33,658 bases of DNA. Source: QPIN01 sp964535875. GTDB taxonomy: Bacteria; Pseudomonadota; Gammaproteobacteria; Methylococcales; Methylomonadaceae. Shown one piece after another: positions 16,868-23,772 of this stretch. The stretch is taken from contig CAZHUE010000005.1 in the NCBI GenBank assembly GCA_964535875.1, forward strand, positions 1 through 33,658, in the 5' to 3' direction. A program made the position numbers and the translations under genes. Every line of letters starts with the position of its first letter. Position 1 is the stretch's first letter. Under the pieces are notes generated by a model. It made no database searches, was not told the origin of the DNA, and worked only from the letters and a program-made list of their open reading frames with translations.

Positions 16868-18403
16868 ATGAATCAGAGTGACGCATTAAATTTAAAACAG
16901 ATATTATCAAACCGACGTAAAAACAAACGATGGCACTTATTCGATTTTTTTCGAATTGGCTCTATTTTTCAATGGACCGCAGCTGCTTTATTGGTCGTGA
17001 CTTTGCCTCTAATTTTAACATTACTTTACAGTATTCAAAGTATTGAGAAATATACAAACCAAAGCCATACAACCTTATTTCAAACGCTAAAAGCTTCCAA
17101 ACACAGCCAGGCATTACTCGATAACCTTTTACTTATGGATCGAAGCATCCGCCAATACAAAATTCTTGAAGACCCTGAAATATTTAAAGTCTATAAAGAC
17201 CACCATCTAACATTTAGGGAAAATGCTATATTAATTAAAAACTACAACCTACCTGAACCCCAACTACAAATTTTAACTAACCTCACTTATGGCGAAAATG
17301 AGCTTTACAATCATATTTTAACTAAAAAAAATACTTTTCCAGATAAATTTTATTCCGAAAATATCAAATATTATAGTCAATTACGTTCTGATGCCAGACA
17401 ATTGGTTTATCTAAACAATAGGCAAATCAATATAGAAACGACTATGTTATCTGAACTAGCAACTTTAATCAGAAAACAAATAAGCTATTCAGCTTTAATT
17501 TCGGTAATACTCGCATTACTGTTGGGACTATTTCTCTTGTATCTAATAAATAGACCCATAAAACATATAGGCATGGCAATTAATAAATTAGGGAATGCCC
17601 AGTTTAGTAATCGTATTCATATTGCAGGACCAAAAGACTTACGAAAAATTGGAAAACATCTGGAATGGCTAAGACTAAAACTTATCCGATTAGAAAATAG
17701 TAAACAAATTTTTGTTAAAACTATTTCTCATGAATTAAAAACACCATTAGCAACATTAGTGGAAGGCACAGATCTTCTTCAAGATGAATTAGTTGGTGAA
17801 CTCAATACTGAACAACATAAAATTATTGAATTAATACAAATCGCAAATATCAGATTGAATAACCTGATAGAAAACTTACTCGAATACCAAAAAATTACTT
17901 CAACGCAACATAAAATGAATTATTCCAAGCTTGACCTCAATCAGTTAGTTGAGTTTATTTGCAAGGATTATCAATTGTTACTAAATAGCAAAAATGCCTC
18001 CATTACACTTGAAGCAAATCCCATTATTTTTCTAGCTGATCGCGATAAAATGAGAGTTATTATCAGTAACTTATTTTCTAACGCACTAAAATTTTCACCC
18101 GATAATGGACAAATCCTTATAAAACTTGAAGTCATAGGCTATACTTTACATATACTCATTGCTGACCAAGGCCCTGGAATTTCAAAGCATCAATTTCCTC
18201 ATATTTTTACCGAATTTTATAAACAATCAACGCCTGGCAGCTGGAAAATAAAAGGTTCAGGCCTAGGACTTAACCTGGTAAAAGATTATGTTGCCGCTCA
18301 TCAAGGGCAAATTAAATTATTAGCTCCAGATGAAATATACAATGGTGCCAGATTTTTAGTTCTACTACCATTAACACCAACAATAAAAATTCAAAGAACA
18401 TGA
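16868..18403 (+). CDS. glrK: Sensor histidine kinase GlrK (QseE-like)
   Basis: The membrane kinase has a short basic cytoplasmic N-terminus, a membrane segment at about 36-58, a mostly helical periplasmic sensor region of about 150 residues, a second membrane segment at about 206-227, a HAMP domain, a HisKA domain with I-S-H-E-L-K-T-P-L (His288 predicted to be phosphorylated), and an HATPase domain with N-box S-N-A-L-K-F-S and G boxes D-Q-G-P-G-I and K-G-S-G-L-G-L. The ATG at 16868 is preferred to a TTG six bases upstream. Its stop overlaps the next start (ATGA). The order kinase, lipoprotein, sigma-54 regulator matches glrK-qseG-glrR of E. coli, which controls glmY and rpoE. Confidence 0.92.
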   Translation: MNQSDALNLKQILSNRRKNKRWHLFDFFRIGSIFQWTAAALLVVTLPLILTLLYSIQSIEKYTNQSHTTLFQTLKASKHSQALLDNLLLMDRSIRQYKILEDPEIFKVYKDHHLTFRENAILIKNYNLPEPQLQILTNLTYGENELYNHILTKKNTFPDKFYSENIKYYSQLRSDARQLVYLNNRQINIETTMLSELATLIRKQISYSALISVILALLLGLFLLYLINRPIKHIGMAINKLGNAQFSNRIHIAGPKDLRKIGKHLEWLRLKLIRLENSKQIFVKTISHELKTPLATLVEGTDLLQDELVGELNTEQHKIIELIQIANIRLNNLIENLLEYQKITSTQHKMNYSKLDLNQLVEFICKDYQLLLNSKNASITLEANPIIFLADRDKMRVIISNLFSNALKFSPDNGQILIKLEVIGYTLHILIADQGPGISKHQFPHIFTEFYKQSTPGSWKIKGSGLGLNLVKDYVAAHQGQIKLLAPDEIYNGARFLVLLPLTPTIKIQRT

Positions 18404-18917
18404 GACGATTCATCCTTCATTTTTCATTTCTGATTATAGGCTCATTAAGCTTACAAGCTTGTCATCCAAATAGCCCTTTTATTTCTCAAAATAAGGACTC
18501 CCAACAAGAACCTAATCAATTTGAACAGTTAGCAAAGTTTGGTTCGGGTTTTGCCCTTCAATTAGACGCAAAACCAAAAAGTACTTGTAAAAAGTATATC
18601 AGATTACACAAAAATGGAGACTGGCGTGCCAGCTGGGTATTAGCATTAACTGCCATTCAACCCGAAAATATACAATGTGTAAAGACCAATGATGCAATAT
18701 TAGTGCTCACCACTTTGGAGCTACAAAATAAAATAAATTCAGATTTAATATGGCTTAATCAATCCTATCTAGCACTTCTATTTAAATTACAGGAAAATAA
18801 AAAAACTATTAGTCAATTAAATCAAACTATTAATGACACTACACAACATTCAACAAGCTTAGAAGAAGAAAAAGAAGAATTATCTGAAAAAATCGAAGCA
18901 TTAAAAAATATAGAAAC
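18400..18917 (+). CDS. qseG: QseG (YfhG)-like lipoprotein, 3' end lost in assembly gap
   Basis: About 172 residues are visible before the run of N. The signal peptide ends in the lipobox L-Q-A-C (Cys21), followed by a Ser/Gln-rich linker and a central domain with three Cys residues in total after the lipidated one or nearby (C at about 63 and 87 stand out). The last 35 visible residues are strongly coiled-coil (heptads rich in Leu, Glu and Lys). Position between kinase and regulator, overlapping the kinase by four bases, and this domain order match QseG/YfhG, an outer-membrane lipoprotein that contacts the kinase in E. coli. The C-terminus and stop are not in the sequence. Confidence 0.82.
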
Positions 18918-19017
18918 NNNNNNNNNNNNNNNNNNNNNNNNNNNNNNNNNNNNNNNNNNNNNNNNNNNNNNNNNNNNNNNNNNNNNNNNNNNNNNNNNNN
19001 NNNNNNNNNNNNNNNNN
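18918..19017. other. Assembly gap of 100 N, true length unknown
   Basis: Exactly 100 N occur here, the conventional placeholder for an unsized scaffold join. The true gap must be larger: the regulator to its right lacks its receiver domain and linker (about 140 residues or more), and the lipoprotein to its left lacks its end, so at least 450-500 bases are probably missing. Frames read through the N are meaningless. Confidence 0.97.
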
Positions 19018-19909
19018 TCGCCTTTCCCAAGGAGATGCCAGTTTATTTATTCACGGTCAAAGTGGAACAGGAAAAGAGTTAATTGCCCAGGCTATACATA
19101 AATCTAGCCCCAGACACAAGGGGCCTTTTATTGCTGTAAATTGCAGTGCTATACCAGAAGATTTACTGGAATCTGAATTATTTGGTCACCGCAAAGGTTC
19201 ATTTTCTGGTGCATTTAAAAACAGGGAAGGACTTTTTCAAACGGCTAATTCAGGTACTTTATTTCTGGATGAAATAGGCGATATGTCTCCAGCGTTTCAA
19301 GTAAAGCTACTAAGAGCGTTGCAGGAACGCCAAGTTCGTCCAGTAGGTTCTAATACTAGTATCTCGGTAGATGTACGCATTGTTTCAGCAAGTCATCATG
19401 ATTTAGAAAAGCAGGCTAATGAAGGAAATTTTAGAATGGATCTATATTACCGGCTTAATGTTGCAACGCTTACATTACCTAACCTCACAGAGCGCCGTGA
19501 AGATATTGCGCTTCTTGCAAACCATTTTATTACCCACCCTGAAAGTACTTATGCATATATAGCTAAAGGTTTTTCTAATCAAGCCATTGAACTCTTAGTT
19601 GCCCATGATTGGCCAGGTAATGTTCGGCAACTAAAAAATGTTGTGGAACATGCATCTGCATTAGCGACTACACCCATTATCCCCGCCAATTTGGTTGAAA
19701 AAGTTTTACAGGAAAAAACCAGCACATTACAAGGCCTTAAAGAAGCAAAAAATCAATTTGAAAAAGAATATCTTATTAAACTTCTCAACTCTGTTAATGG
19801 AAATGTGAGCCAAGCAGCAAGGTTAGCTAAACGTAATCGCACAGAATTTTATAAACTTCTGGATAGACACCAATTAAAAGCCGCAACTTTTAAAGAACAA
19901 AGTAATTAA
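19018..19909 (+). CDS. glrR: Sigma-54-dependent response regulator GlrR, 5' part missing
   Basis: The visible 297 residues start inside the AAA+ domain: Walker A G-Q-S-G-T-G-K-E, the sigma-54 contact loop (here G-S-F-S-G-A instead of the common G-A-F-T-G-A), Walker B T-L-F-L-D-E-I-G-D, the Arg-finger segment F-R-x-D-L-Y-Y-R-L-N-V and sensor II W-P-G-N-V-R-Q-L. The C-terminal Fis-type helix-turn-helix, N-V-S-Q-A-A-R-L-A-K-R-N-R-T-E-F-Y, strongly resembles E. coli GlrR. The receiver domain lies in the gap. GlrR activates RNA polymerase carrying sigma-54 when phosphorylated by GlrK. The stop codon (19907-19909) is supplied by the first bases of a TAAGGAACGC repeat end. Confidence 0.93.
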
Positions 19910-20005
19910 GGAACGCGCGCAGAATAAGTTCGCTAACTAACGAAGGTTTTTTATTCATATTCAGGAGCAATTTCAGAGGCATACAAATAGCTAGTGTCTC
20001 CTGAA
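19907..20005 (+). mobile_element. One-ended relic of the TAAGGAACGC element
   Basis: TAAGGAACGCGCGCAGAATA at 19907 continues into AGTTCG and matches the terminus of the element at 523-722. About 55 bases in, CAGGAGCAATT followed by GAGGC matches the interior of that element read on its other strand, where it lies about 105 bases in, so roughly 50 bases are missing here. No opposite TAAGGAACGC end is found downstream. An 8-base inverted repeat (TTCAGGAG 19960-19967, CTCCTGAA 19998-20005) closes the relic. Confidence 0.6.
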
Positions 20006-20049
20006 AAGTGTTATCACATCACTATGCCGTTTACTATTGCCAAAATAAG

Positions 20050-20213
20050 TATACTTCACCTCGTTATGGATGCGGAATTTATATCGAGTTGATTTTTATC
20101 GATAGCAAGGCATTGAAACGGGCGCATATCAGGCTATGCAACCGTTTCAATAACACAGCCTATCGGCAAAAATCGACCGATAGAAATCCGCACCCGTCAC
20201 CGCGTGAAGTATA
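20050..20213. repeat. 164-bp near-complete palindrome (long hairpin element)
   Basis: The outer arm TATACTTCAC (20050-20059) pairs with GTGAAGTATA (20204-20213). Complementarity continues inward through TGCGGA, the GATTTTT tract and GATAG/CTATC, and resumes in an inner perfect pair, ATTGAAACGG (20112-20121) and CCGTTTCAAT (20142-20151), with GCATA/TATGC inside it. Almost the whole 164 bases can fold into one hairpin. It has no coding capacity of its own; a 68-residue frame across it is an artefact of the palindrome. It resembles MITE or REP-type elements, family not recognised. Confidence 0.8.
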
Positions 20214-20300
20214 AGTACCAAACAAATACAAAAATCACTGTGTTTCTCTATTGTTAATCAAACAACAAAGTTCTTGAATCCCTATCCTAAAAACAATACC

Positions 20301-20318
20301 CGTCGTCTTTTTATGACA
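20301..20318. promoter_or_regulatory. Candidate GlrR binding site 1 (CGTC-N10-GACA)
   Basis: CGTC at 20301-20304 and GACA at 20315-20318 are exactly 10 bases apart. This differs at one base from TGTC-N10-GACA, the operator reported for GlrR/QseF in enterobacteria. It lies about 230 bases upstream of the -24/-12 promoter at 20543 and 390 bases after the glrR stop. Confidence 0.5.
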
Positions 20319-20426
20319 ATCTGAAACGTTAATCAAATCAGAATTTATTTTAGGATTAAAAATAGCAAACAAATATGTCCAAGCTTATATAACTTGGTTA
20401 TTCCAAGATATTTACTATTTTCTTTA

Positions 20427-20444
20427 CGTCTCTCTCAAGAGACA
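20427..20444. promoter_or_regulatory. Candidate GlrR binding site 2 (CGTC-N10-GACA)
   Basis: CGTC at 20427-20430 and GACA at 20441-20444 repeat the arrangement of site 1 with the same 10-base spacer and the same first-base change. The site is about 100 bases upstream of the -24 element, the usual range for an enhancer. It also contains GTCTCT-N4-AGAGAC followed by ATTTTTATT, so a weak terminator hairpin is an alternative reading. Confidence 0.5.
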
Positions 20445-20495
20445 TTTTTATTAGATAGCTCAGCTAAAAGTATTCTACACAGACTTCATATCAGT

Positions 20496-20528
20496 AAATA
20501 GCTAAAAATTAGAGCCTTTTAGCTATTT
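20496..20528. repeat. Perfect 12-bp inverted repeat just upstream of the sigma-54 promoter
   Basis: AAATAGCTAAAA (20496-20507) and TTTTAGCTATTT (20517-20528) are perfect reverse complements with a 9-base spacer. It ends 16 bases before the GG of the -24 element. It could be an operator, a bend site or an AT-rich terminator shielding the promoter. Confidence 0.65.
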
Positions 20529-20542
20529 AAAAAACGATTTTA

Positions 20543-20560
20543 TTGGCACGAATAATGCTT
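20543..20560 (+). promoter_or_regulatory. Sigma-54 (-24/-12) promoter
   Basis: TTGGCACGAATAATGCTT holds the invariant GG (20545-20546) and GC (20557-20558) with exactly 10 bases between, within the consensus TTGGCACG-N4-TTGCW. Transcription would start near 20570, about 130 bases before the ATG at 20702. The adjacent sigma-54 activator gene glrR and the upstream CGTC-N10-GACA sites support it. Confidence 0.75.
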
Positions 20561-20644
20561 TCCTAATTTAGTATGACAGAGAAAAAAGACAATCCTATAT
20601 ACTCAATTGCTTTTTAACCTCTTAACAATACCAAAATAGAAGCT

Positions 20645-20687
20645 AAATTAGGTTTTTTAGGCATTAGGGTCTCATTAAAACCTATTT
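20645..20687 (+). promoter_or_regulatory. 5'-leader hairpin upstream of the ribosome-binding site
   Basis: TAGGTTTT (20649-20656) pairs with AAAACCTA (20677-20684); flanking AAAT/ATTT extends the stem with one bulged base. The hairpin ends four bases before the AGGAG ribosome-binding site (20691-20695) of the 20702 gene, so its folding could affect translation. Confidence 0.4.
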
Positions 20688-20701
20688 GAGAGGAGAAAAT
20701 C

Positions 20702-21133
20702 ATGGAATTCTCAGTTCACCAAAAAAATAAGTTTGGACACATTCCTTCTGGTTCAGAACACCAATCAATCACGAGAACCCAACTCAAACTTTTAATCTCG
20801 CGTGGACAAAATGAAGGAGATACTCTAACAACTGGCTACCTTCTTCAAGTATTAGGCGATAAAGAAGCAGAAATTGGAAATATTAAAATAGGCCATTTAT
20901 TACATAGAAAAGCCATTAATTTAGATACTGATACTCCATTACCTCTCCTCATATATGCAACCGGGTTGTTTCGAGCTTTCAACAGGCCAGATTTAGCTAT
21001 AAAACAGATCAGGGTATTAAGAAGTTTATTGCAAATAGGCAAATGGAAACCAACCGTTAACGAGCCATCACGCAACTGGTATTTAAAAGAATTAAATTTC
21101 CTGTGTGATGAAATAAAAATGGCTCTTAAATAA
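20702..21133 (+). CDS. Hypothetical protein, predicted sigma-54/GlrR target
   Basis: The 143-residue product has no signal peptide or membrane segment. Its centre (about 45-105) is a run of amphipathic helices with a tetratricopeptide-like look: L-L-H-R-K-A-I-N-L-D followed by P-L-L-I-Y-A-T-G-L-F-R-A and P-D-L-A-I-K-Q-I-R-V-L. A Trp-containing C-terminus (R-N-W-Y-L-K-E-L) follows. I do not recognise the family. AGGAG lies seven bases before the ATG, a strong ribosome-binding site. A -24/-12 promoter and two GlrR-like sites lie upstream, making it the likely regulated output of the adjacent glrK-glrR pair. It is convergent with yaaA. Confidence 0.82.
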   Translation: MEFSVHQKNKFGHIPSGSEHQSITRTQLKLLISRGQNEGDTLTTGYLLQVLGDKEAEIGNIKIGHLLHRKAINLDTDTPLPLLIYATGLFRAFNRPDLAIKQIRVLRSLLQIGKWKPTVNEPSRNWYLKELNFLCDEIKMALK

Positions 21134-21153
21134 AAGCAAGCTAATCACAACCC

Positions 21154-21177
21154 TTAGGCAACTCGCAACAAATAACA
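21154..21177 (+). repeat. Short dispersed repeat TTAGGYAAC, copy 2
   Basis: TTAGGCAACTCGCAACAAAT and the following bases match the copy at 33604 at about 20 of 24 positions, and the minus-strand copy at 10282-10305. It lies 20 bases after the stop of the 20702 gene, in the gap before the convergent yaaA. Confidence 0.6.
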
Positions 21178-21209
21178 CATGTATCTGTGAACGAGGGAAA
21201 CTATATATT

Positions 21210-21971
21210 TTATCGACAGAAAACCCACTCACTCTCGGTGGATATAGATGAATTAAAAATATAGTTTTCACCCTTAAACTTCTTAATCCCTTCAGCTTCT
21301 GTTAAACGATTCTTTATTATATAGTTTGTCATTAATCCTCTTGCTCTTTTAGCATGAACCCCTATTATTTTATATGTCCCTGCTTTATTTTCTTTAAAAG
21401 CCAAGGTTAATACTTTCGCCCTTAATAACTTAGGTTTAATGACTTTAAAGTATTCATTTGATGCCAAATTAATTAATAGCGGGGTAGACACATTATTCAT
21501 ATCCTGGTTAAGCCCTTCTGTTACTTGACCTCCCCAAAATTCATATAAATTTTTTCCATATTTATTTTCAAGACGAGTTCCCATCTCTAAACGATAAGGC
21601 TGAATTAAATCAAGTGGCCTCAAGGCTCCATACAAACCCGATAATATTCTTAAATGTTTTTGAGCAAAAGTAAAATCTTCATCATTATAATTATCAGAAT
21701 CTATTCCTGAATATACATCCCCTTTAAAAGATAATAAGGCTTGTTTTGCATTATCTAATGTAAAAGGCTGATGAAAATCCTGATAACGCTGCCAATTTAG
21801 CTGACTTAATTTTTCACTAATTTTCATTAAACTGGCCAAACCTTCAGGACTCAATTGTTTAGCTGTATCTATTAATTCCTGACTTTTCTCAAGTTGCCTT
21901 GGCTGAGTATGTACCAGAAAGGGGTTTGGTTCAAAATCTAATGTTTTCGAAGGAGAGATTACAATGATCAT
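21210..21971 (-). CDS. yaaA: Peroxide-stress protein YaaA (UPF0246)
   Basis: The 253-residue protein matches YaaA over its full length: I-I-V-I-S-P-S-K-T-L-D at 2-12, F-K-G-D-V-Y-x-G near 88-95, L-R-I-L-S-G-L-Y-G-A-L-R-P-L-D near 107-121 and H-A-K-R-A-R-G near 207-213. YaaA of E. coli is induced by OxyR and lowers free iron and oxidative DNA damage under hydrogen peroxide; related proteins bind DNA. It is transcribed toward the 20702 gene and away from cydA. The 238 bases between its start and cydA probably hold both promoters. Confidence 0.95.
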   Translation of the reverse strand: MIIVISPSKTLDFEPNPFLVHTQPRQLEKSQELIDTAKQLSPEGLASLMKISEKLSQLNWQRYQDFHQPFTLDNAKQALLSFKGDVYSGIDSDNYNDEDFTFAQKHLRILSGLYGALRPLDLIQPYRLEMGTRLENKYGKNLYEFWGGQVTEGLNQDMNNVSTPLLINLASNEYFKVIKPKLLRAKVLTLAFKENKAGTYKIIGVHAKRARGLMTNYIIKNRLTEAEGIKKFKGENYIFNSSISTESEWVFCR

Positions 21972-22125
21972 TCTAAAAAATAATTTGAAATACTACTTAT
22001 AAATCCAATATAACCAATTTACAATACTTCACAATCCCTTTCCAGAATTTTTTTTCAATATAATACCAGCCTTATTATTGTTAGCCTATTCGTACATTAC
22101 ACTTTATAATTACGACAAACATCAA

Positions 22126-22154
22126 AAGACAATCATAAATATTTGATTTATAAT
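22126..22154 (+). promoter_or_regulatory. Possible sigma-70 promoter of the cyd operon
   Basis: AAGACA (22126-22131), a 17-base spacer and a perfect TATAAT (22149-22154) lie 56 bases before the cydA ATG. The -35 matches four of six consensus bases. No clear FNR (TTGAT-N4-ATCAA) site is visible, so control by oxygen cannot be read from the sequence. Confidence 0.4.
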
Positions 22155-22209
22155 ATTAAAATCTGAACCGATACTCTTTACAAATCATTCAATTTTCCAA
22201 GGAATAAAT

Positions 22210-23772
22210 ATGGTTTCTGAAGCCGTTGTTGAGCTATCACGCTGGCAATTTGCAATTACCGCCCTTTACCACTTTCTATTTGTCCCTTTAACAATTGGTT
22301 TATCTGTCCTGTTGGCCATTATGGAGTCAACTTATGTCATGACAGGGCGTGAAATTTATAAAGATATGACCCAGTTTTGGGGGAAATTATTTGGTATAAA
22401 CTTCGCACTGGGCGTCACAACCGGATTAACAATGGAATTTCAGTTTGGTATGAACTGGTCCTATTTTTCACATTATGTGGGTGATGTTTTTGGTGCACCG
22501 CTCGCTATTGAAGGGTTAATGGCCTTTTTCATGGAATCTACTTTTGTCGGATTGTTTTTCTTTGGCTGGGATAAATTATCAAAAGGACAGCACCTTATTG
22601 TGACTTGGCTAGTTGCACTAGGTTCTAATTTCTCAGCCCTTTGGATACTTGTTGCCAATGGCTGGATGCAAAACCCTGTAGGATCCGAATTTAATTATGA
22701 AACCATGCGAATGGAAGTCACTAATTTTGGAGCTATAATTTTTAACCCGGCAGCACAAGTTAAATTTGTCCATACCGTCGCAGCTGGCTATACAACCGCA
22801 TCAGCTTTTGTCTTAGGTATAAGTGCCTATTACATGCTGAAAGGTCGAGATGCAGCTTTTTCCCAACGATCTTATACCATCGCAGCAGGTTTTGGTTTAG
22901 CATCTGTTCTTTCTGTTATTGTACTCGGCGATGAAAGTGGCTATACCGATGGACAAGTGCAAAAAGCCAAATTAGCAGCTATTGAAGCTGAATGGCATAC
23001 TGAACCCCCTCCCGCCTCATTTACTGTAGTCGGCATTCCGGATCAAGAGCAAATGAAAACCCATAATGCCATTAAAATCCCTTGGGTTTTAGGTCTGATT
23101 GGCACTCGTTCTTTTGATACCCCGATTATTGGTTTATCCGAAATATTAGAAACTAATCGACTGCGAATTAAAAATGGAATCAAAGCTTATGGGCTTTTAC
23201 AAAAATTAAGGGATGACAAAAAAAATGAATTACTCGTGGCTGAATTTGAGTCCGTAAAAAAAGATTTAGGCTATGGCCTACTACTTAAACGTTATACAGA
23301 AAAGGTTGTGGATGCAACTGATGAGCAAATTGAAATGGCGGTTAAATTTTCAATTCCCCAGGTTGCGCCTTTATTTTGGGCATTTAGAATCATGGTTGCC
23401 TGTGGCTTTATTTCCTTAATTGTTTTTGTGATTGCAGTGATTGCCAGCTCAATTCGAAAATGCCGCAAAGAATGGATTTTAAAGCTTAGTTTGTATTCAA
23501 TGCCTTTACCCTGGATAGCAAGTGAAACAGGATGGTTTGTTGCAGAATTTGGCAGACAACCCTGGACAATTGCAGAAGTTTTACCTACGTTTCTAAGTGC
23601 TTCCTCATTAACTGAATGGGATATTATTCTAAGTTTGGCAGGTTATATTATTCTATACACTATATTCCTGGTTATTGAAATATTCTTAATGATGAAATTT
23701 ATCAAACTAGGCCCTAGCAGTTTACATAAAGGACGCTATCATTTTGAAATAGACGAAAGAGGCTTATCATGA
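22210..23772 (+). CDS. cydA: Cytochrome bd-I ubiquinol oxidase subunit I
   Basis: CydA oxidises ubiquinol and reduces oxygen to water with hemes b558, b595 and d. The 520 residues match the E. coli subunit nearly residue for residue with a two-residue offset: axial ligands His21, His188 and Met395, and acidic residues Glu101 and Glu109 are present. The quinol loop is of the long type, with D-L-G-Y-G-L-L-L-K-R-Y-T near 352-363, so this is the bd-I branch and not the short-loop CIO type. Near the C-terminus, W-F-V-A-E-F-G-R-Q-P-W is intact. AAGGAA precedes the ATG. The stop overlaps the cydB start (ATGA). Confidence 0.97.
   Translation: MVSEAVVELSRWQFAITALYHFLFVPLTIGLSVLLAIMESTYVMTGREIYKDMTQFWGKLFGINFALGVTTGLTMEFQFGMNWSYFSHYVGDVFGAPLAIEGLMAFFMESTFVGLFFFGWDKLSKGQHLIVTWLVALGSNFSALWILVANGWMQNPVGSEFNYETMRMEVTNFGAIIFNPAAQVKFVHTVAAGYTTASAFVLGISAYYMLKGRDAAFSQRSYTIAAGFGLASVLSVIVLGDESGYTDGQVQKAKLAAIEAEWHTEPPPASFTVVGIPDQEQMKTHNAIKIPWVLGLIGTRSFDTPIIGLSEILETNRLRIKNGIKAYGLLQKLRDDKKNELLVAEFESVKKDLGYGLLLKRYTEKVVDATDEQIEMAVKFSIPQVAPLFWAFRIMVACGFISLIVFVIAVIASSIRKCRKEWILKLSLYSMPLPWIASETGWFVAEFGRQPWTIAEVLPTFLSASSLTEWDIILSLAGYIILYTIFLVIEIFLMMKFIKLGPSSLHKGRYHFEIDERGLS

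Noticed and set aside
18839..19101. Frames reading through the 100 N on either strand
   Set aside because: They depend on an arbitrary gap length and join unrelated reading frames.
20008..20214. 68-residue plus-strand frame over the long hairpin
   Set aside because: Its whole length is the palindrome plus flank; there is no ribosome-binding site and the composition follows from the repeat.
20427..20453. GTCTCT-N4-AGAGAC followed by ATTTTTATT as only a terminator
   Set aside because: No gene ends nearby, and an identical CGTC-N10-GACA arrangement occurs at 20301, which favours a binding site; the terminator reading is kept only as an alternative.
21972..22209. FNR- or ArcA-type site before cydA
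   Set aside because: TTGAT occurs but without a matching ATCAA half-site at the right spacing; I could not support an assignment.
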